Shown: in pieces, positions 1-6,702 of the stretch
Layout: every line of letters starts with the position of its first letter
Position numbering within the stretch: the first letter of the stretch is position 1
Assembly (NCBI GenBank): GCA_964593895.1
Contig: CAZQKL010000049.1
Location: forward strand, 1-14,536
Direction of reading: 5' to 3'
From: CAZQKL01 sp964593895 [NCBI: uncultured bacterium]
Lineage (GTDB): Bacteria > DYJV01
Length of the DNA stretch: 14,536 nucleotides
Made by a program: the position numbers and the translations under genes
The notes under the pieces: model-generated
What the model saw: only the letters and a program-made list of their open reading frames with translations
The model's database searches: none
Told to the model about the DNA's origin: nothing

Positions 1-18
1 CAAAAATTCATAATTCAT
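1..18 (-). CDS. 5' end of a minus-strand gene cut by the window edge
   Basis: Only the first six codons are visible (M-N-Y-E-F-L). The start is supported by a near-perfect SD, AGGAGGTG read on the minus strand at 23-30, six bases upstream of the ATG at 16-18. A second in-frame-looking ATG at 9-11 is out of frame and lies further from the SD. The gene lies downstream of the HMG-CoA lyase family gene on the same strand. Nothing can be said about its product. Confidence 0.5.
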
Positions 19-58
19 AAATCACCTCCTGAAAAATTTTTTTAATTTTGAAAAAGAG

Positions 59-94
59 ATATATTATTAATTTTTTATATATTATTAATTTTTT
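59..94. repeat. perfect 18-bp direct tandem duplication
   Basis: The unit ATATATTATTAATTTTTT occurs twice without a gap and without mismatch (59-76 and 77-94). It lies between the remnant at 102-276 and the SD of the gene leaving on the left. It is pure A+T and probably arose by replication slippage. It could act as an AT-rich upstream element for the left-edge gene, but no clear promoter box is seen with it. Confidence 0.75.
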
Positions 95-101
95 CTCCAA
101 A

Positions 102-276
102 TCAGTATGAAAAGTCTCTAAAAAGTTCATCCTTCAGACCTGTAATTATATCTGCAAAGTAATCATCTGTTTCAGATTTTCTACTTTTATCAAATTGTCT
201 ATTAACCTGTAAATATAGTAAATATATTAAATTCTTTTTCTTATTTTCTTTACCTATACTCTTCTTGATAAATCAT
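102..276 (-). pseudogene. small frameshifted coding remnant, function unknown
   Basis: On the minus strand an ATG at 274-276 opens a reading frame of eight codons (MIYQEEYR) that stops at 250-252. The adjacent frame stays open from 272 to the TGA at 102-104. It encodes about 56 residues of protein-like composition, including QVNRQFDKSRKSETDD and a tail ADIITGLKDELFRDFSY, but has no ATG, GTG or TTG start of its own. One single-base shift near 250-256 would join the two into a protein of about 57 residues. No strong SD precedes the ATG. I read this as a small gene with a frameshift or a decaying remnant. A sequencing or assembly error, or chance openness of an AT-rich stretch, are the alternatives. 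I do not recognise the family. Confidence 0.35.
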
Positions 277-306
277 AATTTGTCAAATGATTTTCCAGAA
301 TGTATA

Positions 307-1176
307 TCATTTTGTTGAATTATTTAATGAAATGAGTATATTTTTTAAAAAATTTTGTGCAATTTTTAGTTTGTTTTTGTCTATATTGTGTTTTAAATTT
401 AGTTTTTCAACAACCTTTAATGCGTCAAATATATCAATATTTCCTCCTTTTTCTGTTGAAAATGGACATCCTCCAAGACCTAATAAAGAAGTATCAAATT
501 TTAAAATACCTTCTTTTAAACCAATTTCAAGATTTTTTATTCCTTTCCCTCCAATGTTATGAAGATGTAGAGAAAAATATACATCTTTATATCTATTTAA
601 AATCTTTTGTAATTGTTTATAAAAGGTCTTTTCATCAGCATTCCCCCATGTGTCTGATAATGTAATTTCAGAAATATTGTTTTCAAGTGAAAAATCAATT
701 ATCTTAAATAGATTTCTATCTTCTGGTAAAGATTTTGTAAAAGGTGAACCAAATACCATTGAAATTGCAATTTTTAATTTTTTCTGACAGCCAATTTTTT
801 TTGAAAATTTGCATATTTCAAGTAAATCTTCCAAACTCTCATCAATTGTTTTTCTTACATTTTCTTTATTATGAAATTCACAGGCACTTATAAAAAAAAC
901 TGCTTCTTCAACTTTTGTTTCAATTAATCTTTTAAAGCCTTTTAAATTAGGCACAAGTGCACTGAAATGAGCGTTTTTCAATTTTTTTGATGTAGCAAGT
1001 TCAAAATTATCTTTTAGTTGAGGTATTACATCAGGTCTAACAAAAGAGGTGATTTCAAGAAATTTAATCCCTGCATCAATCAAAAGATTAATTAATTCAA
1101 CTTTTTTCTCTGTTGGAACAAAAAAAGGTTCATTTTGAAGTCCATCTCTCAATGTAACATCATTAATTATTACCAT
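307..1176 (-). CDS. HMG-CoA lyase family protein (DRE-TIM metallolyase)
   Basis: A 289-residue protein, the usual length of bacterial HMG-CoA lyases, which split 3-hydroxy-3-methylglutaryl-CoA into acetyl-CoA and acetoacetate. Visible signatures are DVTLRDGLQNE at residues 6-16 (R10 and metal ligand D11), E41 before TSFVRP, the metal-binding H204-x-H206, the signature LGLGGCP with catalytic Cys237, and N246 in GGN. All catalytic and metal residues expected of the family are therefore present. The start has a GGAG SD 11 bases upstream. It is the last intact gene of a minus-strand run, three bases behind the 57-residue gene. HMG-CoA lyase usually closes leucine or acetoacetate catabolism, but no methylcrotonyl-CoA carboxylase or CoA-transferase is visible here. 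A related acyl-CoA lyase activity remains possible, so no symbol is given. Confidence 0.88.
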   Translation of the reverse strand: MVIINDVTLRDGLQNEPFFVPTEKKVELINLLIDAGIKFLEITSFVRPDVIPQLKDNFELATSKKLKNAHFSALVPNLKGFKRLIETKVEEAVFFISACEFHNKENVRKTIDESLEDLLEICKFSKKIGCQKKLKIAISMVFGSPFTKSLPEDRNLFKIIDFSLENNISEITLSDTWGNADEKTFYKQLQKILNRYKDVYFSLHLHNIGGKGIKNLEIGLKEGILKFDTSLLGLGGCPFSTEKGGNIDIFDALKVVEKLNLKHNIDKNKLKIAQNFLKNILISLNNSTK

Positions 1177-1179
1177 AAA

Positions 1180-1353
1180 TTAAATTTCTCCTTTTCTGAA
1201 TTTTTCCCTAATTTTTTTAGTCTCTTCTGTTTCACACATTACTGTGAATTTAAAAATCTCATCAAGCCATTTTAATTTCATTTCATCTGGTAAGTTTTTG
1301 TATTCTTCAATCTTTTTCTCATCTATTTCGTAATCAAATCCTTTAAGTTTCAT
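1180..1353 (-). CDS. 57-residue partner protein of the nucleotidyltransferase
   Basis: This short gene reads MKLKGFDYEIDEKKIEEYKN, then LPDEMKLKWLDEIFKFT, and ends KKIREKFRKGEI. It is hydrophilic, mostly helical in character and highly charged. Its ATG overlaps the TGA of the nucleotidyltransferase gene as ATGA (1350-1353), and no good SD precedes it, so translation is probably coupled to the upstream gene. From memory, small proteins with a K-x-x-WLEE-like helix and a KxxEKFRxG end are often encoded next to AbiEii/DUF6036-type nucleotidyltransferases; that is recall, not a search. An antitoxin or cofactor role is an inference. The gene is convincing because it exactly fills the space between its neighbours (three bases to the next start) and has a normal amino-acid composition. 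Confidence 0.75.
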   Translation of the reverse strand: MKLKGFDYEIDEKKIEEYKNLPDEMKLKWLDEIFKFTVMCETEETKKIREKFRKGEI

Positions 1354-1823
1354 TTTATTTTCTTTAAAAGTTCTAAATCTTTTTTATCCTGAATTCTTTG
1401 AGATTTTTCTTTTATTTTGATTAAATCATTTTTTGATATCAAATAAATAGTAATGTTATTAATCTTTCTTTCAACTCTATTTTCCCAATAATAATTAAAA
1501 TCTTTTGAAAATGGTAATAAAATATCAATCTGTTTATACGGTTCATTGAAATTTTTAAAAGAAAATGCAAACATATTTCTTTCTTTTATCCAATTATCAA
1601 TTAAACGTGGAACAATAAAATCAATATCAGGATAGATTGATTTATAGTTCAATTCAAGTAAAACTTTTCTCAATTTATCCAAGTTTTCCATTTTAAGGCT
1701 AATAATTAAATCAACATCCATAGTAACTCTTGGAATCCCGTATAGATTTACAGCAAGTCCACCAACAATAAGATATTTTACTTTTTCTTTAAAAAGGTTT
1801 TCAAATAATTCAATATAATACAT
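1350..1823 (-). CDS. small nucleotidyltransferase, AbiEii/DUF6036 (MNT-like) type
   Basis: A 157-residue protein with the nucleotidyltransferase fold signature. VGGLAVNLYG (residues 20-29) gives the GG motif, TMDVDLII (34-41) carries the metal-binding pair D36 and D38, and QIDIL supplies the likely third carboxylate, D100. The C-terminal helix (130-156, SKNDLIKIKEKSQRIQDKKD) resembles the end of AbiEii/DUF6036-type proteins. Members of this superfamily include toxins that transfer nucleotides to tRNA and other RNAs, and antitoxins that AMPylate HEPN toxins. It follows the DUF6125-like gene by nine bases, with only a weak AAGG SD, and overlaps a 57-residue gene by four bases. No HEPN-domain partner is visible. 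The type of enzyme is fairly sure; its target is unknown. Confidence 0.8.
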   Translation of the reverse strand: MYYIELFENLFKEKVKYLIVGGLAVNLYGIPRVTMDVDLIISLKMENLDKLRKVLLELNYKSIYPDIDFIVPRLIDNWIKERNMFAFSFKNFNEPYKQIDILLPFSKDFNYYWENRVERKINNITIYLISKNDLIKIKEKSQRIQDKKDLELLKKIK

Positions 1824-1832
1824 TAATAAGCC

Positions 1833-2546
1833 TTAAAAAGTAAATTTCCAACAGCAGTAAGCATTTTCAGGGTGTTTATCAGGAGGACAAAAGATACATT
1901 CGGTTTTTATCCTGTTATCAATAGCTTTTGCAAAGCGTGAATATTCAACAAGTCCTGCTGTTTTACAATGATAATCAGGTAATCCTTTTCTCTTTCTTGC
2001 AGATTGAACCCTACAATCATTCATTGTGAAAATTAATGTATTTTCATCAGGCTCTTCAATACTCCATTTGTTTATAAAAGCATACATTCTAATCTGTAAA
2101 GCCTTTTTTAATCCTTCAAGACCTGAATTTTCACCAAGATTTAAAATTTCTTTTATCCTTTTTGCTTCATAAGGAGAAAATTTTGTCCAGCAGGTATCAT
2201 TTGTTCTTTTTGCATCATTTAAATTTTGTGAAAATTCAATAGCTTGAAACCAAACTCCATCATTTGCAAGCCAATTTGTCGCAACAGCTTCCAGGATTTT
2301 TTTTAACTCCTCTTCTGATTTATTTTTTAAAGCAGTAGGGATACAGTTTTCATCTATTTCAAAACCCAAAACTTTTGCAAGTCTTTTCATAATAATTTTA
2401 AATCCATTACTCCAAGCTTTTTTTTCAATTTCTATAGCTTCATCAAAACCAAATTGATGAATAGTTTCATTAAACCAAAAACCGTAATGCACCATAGTTC
2501 TTCTAAGGCCATCAATTATTAATTTTATCAATTCCTCTTTTTTCAT
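1833..2546 (-). CDS. DUF6125-like cysteine-rich protein of unknown function
   Basis: A 237-residue soluble protein. The pattern of a HYGFWF segment near residue 20, CRVQSARKRKGLPD (178-191), CKTAGLVEY (194-202), IKTECIFCPPD (213-223) and a terminal YCCW (230-233) matches my memory of DUF6125 family proteins of anaerobic bacteria. No function is established that I know of. Eight cysteines (68, 119, 178, 194, 217, 220, 231, 232) are clustered at the C-terminal end with a C-x2-C pair, suggesting a metal or iron-sulfur site; that is inference. The start is secure: AGGAG lies six bases before the ATG, and a TTGACA promoter lies upstream. It is probably the first gene of the operon that includes the nucleotidyltransferase and the HMG-CoA lyase family gene. 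Confidence 0.75.
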   Translation of the reverse strand: MKKEELIKLIIDGLRRTMVHYGFWFNETIHQFGFDEAIEIEKKAWSNGFKIIMKRLAKVLGFEIDENCIPTALKNKSEEELKKILEAVATNWLANDGVWFQAIEFSQNLNDAKRTNDTCWTKFSPYEAKRIKEILNLGENSGLEGLKKALQIRMYAFINKWSIEEPDENTLIFTMNDCRVQSARKRKGLPDYHCKTAGLVEYSRFAKAIDNRIKTECIFCPPDKHPENAYCCWKFTF

Positions 2547-2574
2547 GTTGAACTCCTGAAAAATTTTGTTTCTA

Positions 2575-2601
2575 ATTAAAATAGATATGTATTTTTGTCA
2601 A
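2575..2601 (-). promoter_or_regulatory. sigma70-type promoter for the minus-strand operon at 2546
   Basis: Read on the minus strand there is a perfect TTGACA (2596-2601), a 15-base spacer and TTTAAT (2575-2580, five of six to consensus). The overlapping TTAATT would give a 16-base spacer. The predicted start lies about 20 bases before the gene, leaving room for the AGGAG SD. Confidence 0.5.
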
Positions 2602-2624
2602 ATTTTAAATTGATTTTTTATCGT
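2595..2624 (+). promoter_or_regulatory. possible promoter for the ATPase gene
   Basis: TTGTCA at 2595-2600 (five of six to the -35 consensus) is followed after 18 bases by TATCGT (2619-2624, four of six). The -35 box overlaps the minus-strand TTGACA, so the two divergent promoters would share TTGTCAA. TTGATT at 2610-2615 with TTAATT at 2632-2637 is a weaker alternative. Confidence 0.25.
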
Positions 2625-2663
2625 CAGTTTGTTAATTTTTTATAGACTTCAAAAGGAGTAAAT

Positions 2664-3797
2664 ATGAGGAAAATAATTTTCCGTGATTTTCCAATAATTG
2701 ATAGAGAGGAAGAGGAGAGATACTTGCTTGAAAGATTGAAAAATGGCTCAAATCAAATTCTTTTTATCTATGGTCCAAAATCAAGTGGTAAAACAACTTT
2801 AATTGAATACATTGTTGAAGAGAAACTTAAAAAGGATAAAAATTTTTATGTAAATTATGTTAATTTCAGAAGATATGCGGTTCATAATTACGATTCTTTT
2901 TTAAATATCTATTTTTATCCAATAAGAGATGAAGTAAAAAGCAAATTATCAAAAATGATACATAAATTTTCAATAGCTCTTGGAAGTTTAAAAGGAGAGG
3001 TAAGAATTCCAGAGAAAGGGATAGATTTTGCAATAAGTTTTAATCTATACGAAGCCTTGAAAAATAAGACTGCAGACCCTTTTCAATTGATATTTGAAGT
3101 ATTAAAAAAATTAAAATCAAAAGGTAAAATTCCAGTTTTAATAATAGATGAGGTTCAGGAATTGAGAGAAATTTATATGAATGAGGATAGAGAGAAAAGA
3201 TATTTGCTCACAGAATTTTTTAAGTTTTTAGTGAGTCTATCCAAGGAAACACATTTAGCACATATTTTTATAATAACAAGCTCATCAATCTTTATAGATG
3301 AGATATATAACAACTCAAAATTAGCAAAGACAAGTGAATTTTACATAATAGACCACTTTGATTATGAGACTACAAGAGAATGGTTAAAAGAAGAAGGATT
3401 TAATCAAAGGGAGATAGATTTAATCTGGGAATATTTAGGAGGGTGTCCATTTGATTTAATAACACTTTTATCAAACAGAAAAATTTTTAAAGAAAAGTTT
3501 AATTTAGAAGATTATTTAAAAGAGCAAGCGATGGAGATGAGAGGAAAGATAAGTTTTACAGTATCAGATGAATTTAAAACAATAGAAGAGAAAAGGTATT
3601 TTAAGAAACTTATGAAAGAAATACTGGATAAAGGATATGCAGTGAAAGAAGATGAAAATGAGTTGCAGAAAAGAGTTTTAAGAGTTGCAATTGAGAAAGA
3701 CATATTATTTTTAAAGGCTAAAGAGGGAAAAATAATCTTCAATTCACAAATAATGAAAAAAGGAGCAGAAATTTATCTTGGTTTAATATTCAATTAA
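2664..3797 (+). CDS. STAND/archaeal-type AAA ATPase of unknown role
   Basis: A 377-residue protein with an N-terminal P-loop ATPase domain. Walker A is GPKSSGKTTL (residues 37-46), Walker B is VLIIDEVQEL (158-167, D162 and E163), and a sensor-like IFIITSSS lies at 201-208. GGCPFDLI near residue 265 marks the helical lid, and the C-terminal part resembles a winged helix. This is the pattern of the archaeal ATPase (PF01637) branch of STAND NTPases, often accessory or mobile genes in thermophiles. The start has AGGAG five bases before the ATG. It stands alone on the plus strand and its end overlaps the convergent FabH-like gene by 15 bases. By rough count most isoleucines use ATA (about 26 against 10 ATT), whereas neighbours such as alaS prefer ATT; this hints at acquisition. 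The downstream effector is unknown. Confidence 0.82.
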   Translation: MRKIIFRDFPIIDREEEERYLLERLKNGSNQILFIYGPKSSGKTTLIEYIVEEKLKKDKNFYVNYVNFRRYAVHNYDSFLNIYFYPIRDEVKSKLSKMIHKFSIALGSLKGEVRIPEKGIDFAISFNLYEALKNKTADPFQLIFEVLKKLKSKGKIPVLIIDEVQELREIYMNEDREKRYLLTEFFKFLVSLSKETHLAHIFIITSSSIFIDEIYNNSKLAKTSEFYIIDHFDYETTREWLKEEGFNQREIDLIWEYLGGCPFDLITLLSNRKIFKEKFNLEDYLKEQAMEMRGKISFTVSDEFKTIEEKRYFKKLMKEILDKGYAVKEDENELQKRVLRVAIEKDILFLKAKEGKIIFNSQIMKKGAEIYLGLIFN

Positions 3798-4760
3798 GCA
3801 AGCTCCCCATGTAAAACCAATTCCTGCATTGAGTAGCAAAATTAAATCCCCCTTTTCAATTTTACCATCATCTTTTGCAAGTTTTAAATTAAAAAAAATA
3901 TCACTACCTCCAACATGCCCCCATTTTTTTAAATATTCTACATTTGTATTTTCAATTGGATAATTAAATTCATCACAAATCTTTTCAAGCAACCTTAAAT
4001 TTGCATTAACCATTGAAATAAAAGAGATATCTGTTATATGGATTCTATTTTTATTTAAAATCTTTTTTGAAACATCAATAAAACCTTGAATGTAAGGTTC
4101 TTTAAATTCTTTTCTTGCAGTTTCTATATTTAAACATTTGTATTTAATCCCATTTTTAACTTCAATATTTTTAACCCCTCCTTCTTCAATCCCATAAAGA
4201 TTGAAATATTTTCCATTGGTTTCAAAAAGAAAATCTCTAAAAATAAAATCTTCTGCATCATTTGAAATGATTACTGCTCCAGCACCATCTCCAAAAATCA
4301 CTGCTTCAGCAGAATGATAATCAGTATAAGCACTCCATTTATCAGAAGATACTACTAAAACTTTGCGAGCTTCTCCTGAAATTATAAAATTCTTTGCAAT
4401 ATTTACTCCAGTTAGCATTCCACAGCAACCTTGAACAATATCAAAACAGAATGAGCTTTTTGCTTCAATCTTATGCTGAATATATCCACTTATAGGTGGA
4501 ATTATATAGTCTTGTAATCCTGCAGGAGCATTAATTATTATATCAATTTCATTTGGATTTATTTTAGCTTCTTCCATTGCTTTTATTGAAGCTTTAACTC
4601 CCATTTCTGAAGGGAGTTCATTTGAATCTGCCTCTGAAACAGATTCCGCTCCTATAGCTTGCACAATTTTTGGATGTAAATTAACTTTTTTTGCAATTTC
4701 CTCAATTTTTACTCTTTTTTCAGGAATATAGAAACCTAAACCTTTTATACCTATTTTCAT
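3783..4760 (-). CDS. FabH-like (KAS III type) condensing enzyme with altered active site
   Basis: A 325-residue thiolase-fold protein, the length of FabH. It has the nucleophile region DIVQGCCGM (residues 107-115; Cys112 aligns with the catalytic Cys), FGDGAGAVI (156-164) and the FabH-like end GIGFTWGACLIEY. The usual HQAN motif reads V-N-A-N (251-254), so the catalytic His is replaced by Val, and the usual GNTS Asn is replaced by His282 in GHVGGSD. Some KAS III relatives that act as acyltransferases or non-fatty-acid condensing enzymes use a His at this second site; His282 may be the base here (inference). It does not show HMG-CoA synthase motifs. Its ATG overlaps the stop of the hydratase gene by one base, with a GAGGA SD inside that gene, so the two are coupled. 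Likely role: chain-forming or acyl-transfer step on an acyl-CoA or acyl-ACP. Substrate unknown. Confidence 0.85.
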   Translation of the reverse strand: MKIGIKGLGFYIPEKRVKIEEIAKKVNLHPKIVQAIGAESVSEADSNELPSEMGVKASIKAMEEAKINPNEIDIIINAPAGLQDYIIPPISGYIQHKIEAKSSFCFDIVQGCCGMLTGVNIAKNFIISGEARKVLVVSSDKWSAYTDYHSAEAVIFGDGAGAVIISNDAEDFIFRDFLFETNGKYFNLYGIEEGGVKNIEVKNGIKYKCLNIETARKEFKEPYIQGFIDVSKKILNKNRIHITDISFISMVNANLRLLEKICDEFNYPIENTNVEYLKKWGHVGGSDIFFNLKLAKDDGKIEKGDLILLLNAGIGFTWGACLIEY

Positions 4761-5536
4761 TATTTTCCTCTAAATTTAGGTTTTCTTTTTTCAAAAAAAG
4801 CTTTAATTCCTTCTTTTTTGTCTTCTGTATAATGATTAACACTTGCTGATAATATTTCAATTAGTGATGCTATTGATGACTCTACATTGTATCCTTTTAC
4901 AAAACAATTTTTTGTAAATGTTACTGCATAAGGAGCATTATCAATTATTTTTTGTATGAATTTTTCCAAATAATTATTTAAATCTTCTAAGTTATCAAAA
5001 ACATTATTAACAAGTCCAATTTTAAAGGCTTTTTCTCCATCAATTAAATTCCCAGTTAAAGCCATTTCTAAAGCTTTACTAAATCCAACAAGCCTTGGAA
5101 GTCTAAAACTTGCACCTCCTGCTGGAACTAAACCAAGTGTCACTTCAGGTAATCCGAATTTTGATTTTTTTGTGCAAAATCTAAATGTGCAACTTAAAGC
5201 AAGCTCCAATCCACCTGCAACACAAGGACCATCAATAATTGCAATTGAAGGTTGAGGAAGATTTTCCAATTTGTCAAACATTCTATTTAATTTAATTAAA
5301 AAATCCCTTGCATTTAATGGATTATACTCTTTTCCTTTCACATCAACTCCCGCACAGAAAGAGCCTCCTTCTCCTTTTACTAAAACAACTCTTATTTTCA
5401 AATTGTCTCTCAAAAATTCTAATTTTTCACTAAATTTTTCAATTAAACTATCTGTTAATGTGTTAAGATTTTTGGGCCTATTAATTTTGAAAATAGCAAT
5501 ATTTTCTTTAATTTCAAAGATTAATTCTTCCATCAT
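4760..5536 (-). CDS. enoyl-CoA hydratase/isomerase family protein
   Basis: A 258-residue crotonase, the standard length, hydrating trans-2-enoyl-CoA to 3-hydroxyacyl-CoA. The oxyanion hole comes from SFCAGVDVKG (A62, G63) and GPCVAGGLELAL (G109). Both acid/base glutamates of true hydratases are present, E111 in GGLEL and E131 in GLPEVTLG. The GLELAL and RLPRLVG segments resemble methylglutaconyl-CoA hydratases (AUH/LiuC), but family similarity alone does not fix the substrate. The first ATG (5534-5536) overlaps the TGA of the dehydrogenase gene as ATGA. AGGAG lies 11 bases upstream, and a second ATG follows directly (5531-5533). It is the middle gene of a three-gene operon that lacks a 3-hydroxyacyl-CoA dehydrogenase and a normal thiolase. 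Confidence 0.92.
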   Translation of the reverse strand: MMEELIFEIKENIAIFKINRPKNLNTLTDSLIEKFSEKLEFLRDNLKIRVVLVKGEGGSFCAGVDVKGKEYNPLNARDFLIKLNRMFDKLENLPQPSIAIIDGPCVAGGLELALSCTFRFCTKKSKFGLPEVTLGLVPAGGASFRLPRLVGFSKALEMALTGNLIDGEKAFKIGLVNNVFDNLEDLNNYLEKFIQKIIDNAPYAVTFTKNCFVKGYNVESSIASLIEILSASVNHYTEDKKEGIKAFFEKRKPKFRGK

Positions 5537-6702
5537 AGATGCTCATACTCCTTTAATATATATCTTGAAATTACAATCCTTTGAATTTCACTTGTTCCTT
5601 CGCCTATTTCCAATAATTTATAATCTCTAAAAAATCTTTCAACATCGTATTCTTTCATAAGTCCATATCCACCATGAATTTGCACTGCTTCATTTGCAAC
5701 TCTTTTCATAACTTCTGAACAGTATAGTTTAGCCATTGCTGCATATTTTGCAAAAGGTCTATTATTATCTCTGAGCCAACATGCCTTATACAACAAATTT
5801 CTTGCAAGTTCTATTTCCATTGCCATGTCTGCAATTTTGAATTGGTTAATCTGAAAATTAATTATTGGCTGACCAAATTGAACTCTCTGTTTTGCATATT
5901 TTAATGCTAATTCAAAAGCTCCCTGTGCACCTCCAAGTCCCATAGCAGCAATACTTAATCTTCCACCATCAAGAGTTGAAAGCATGTAGTGAAATCCTTC
6001 TCCTCTTTTTCCAAGCATATTTTTCTTGGGAACCCTAACATCATCAAAGAAAAGCTGTCCAGTATTTGATGCTCTCCACATTAGTTTCCCTTTCATAACT
6101 TTTCTTGTAAGTCCTCTTGCGTCTGCAGGAACTAAAAAGCAACTTAATTCTTTTTTCCCATCTGGTCTTTTTCCTGTTACCGCCTGAACAATGATAACTC
6201 CTGTTATTTCACTTGCGGAATTTGTAATAAAAATTTTGCTTCCATTTATTACCCATTCGTTTCCGTCAAGCACTGCTGTTGTTTGTGAATTTCCTGCATC
6301 TGAACCAGCATTAGGTTCTGTAAGACCAAATGCTGCTAAAATTTCACCTTTACAAAGAGGTGGAAGCCAGTATCTTTTTTGCTCTTCATTTCCAAAATAG
6401 TATATCGGTCCAATTCCAAGAGAATTACCTGCTGCAACTGTTGCAGCATGTGAACCATCTATCCTTGCGAGCTCTTCTACTGCTATAATATATGAAACAT
6501 AATCAAGTCCACCACCTCCATATTCAGGGGAAACAAACATACCAAACAATCCAAGTTCTCCCATTCTTCTTGTTATGTCAATTGAAAATTCTTCTTTTTC
6601 ATCAAGCTCTCTTGCAACTGGTTTTATCTCAGTTTCTGCAAATTTTCTAACAGTTTGTCTCAATATATTTTGTTCTTCAGTTAAATCAAAATTTAATGCC
6701 AT
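5533..6702 (-). CDS. short-chain-type acyl-CoA dehydrogenase
   Basis: A FAD-dependent alpha,beta-dehydrogenase of acyl-CoA, about 389 residues, full length for the family. It has FGLTEPNAGSDAG and WVINGSKIFITN of the FAD-binding beta domain, QIHGGYG, and RDYKLLEIGEGTSEIQR. Counting from the chosen start, the catalytic Glu is residue 368 in GEGTSEIQR, as in short- and medium-chain enzymes. The alternative Glu site of isovaleryl-CoA dehydrogenase is Gly here (LDGGRLSIAA), so isovaleryl-CoA is an unlikely substrate and a butyryl-CoA-like one is more likely. I chose the ATG at 6700-6702, preceded by GGGGGA, over an in-frame ATG at 6712-6714 that has no SD. It is the first gene of the operon, has its own candidate promoter, and would pass electrons to an electron-transfer flavoprotein not seen here. 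Confidence 0.92.
   Translation of the reverse strand: MALNFDLTEEQNILRQTVRKFAETEIKPVARELDEKEEFSIDITRRMGELGLFGMFVSPEYGGGGLDYVSYIIAVEELARIDGSHAATVAAGNSLGIGPIYYFGNEEQKRYWLPPLCKGEILAAFGLTEPNAGSDAGNSQTTAVLDGNEWVINGSKIFITNSASEITGVIIVQAVTGKRPDGKKELSCFLVPADARGLTRKVMKGKLMWRASNTGQLFFDDVRVPKKNMLGKRGEGFHYMLSTLDGGRLSIAAMGLGGAQGAFELALKYAKQRVQFGQPIINFQINQFKIADMAMEIELARNLLYKACWLRDNNRPFAKYAAMAKLYCSEVMKRVANEAVQIHGGYGLMKEYDVERFFRDYKLLEIGEGTSEIQRIVISRYILKEYEHL

Noticed and set aside
281-286. TTGACA on the minus strand as promoter for the remnant or the left-edge gene.
   Set aside because: No -10 box at 15-19 bases; the nearest TATAGG lies 22 bases away.
270-293. Inverted repeat AAATCAT/ATGATTT with a 10-base loop, possible terminator behind the lyase gene.
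   Set aside because: The 7-bp stem is almost all A-T and no T tract follows on the minus strand.
3783-4760. HMG-CoA synthase, which would pair with the HMG-CoA lyase family gene.
   Set aside because: The active-site region and C-terminus follow FabH (FGDGAGAVI, GFTWGA) and no HMG-CoA synthase motifs are seen.
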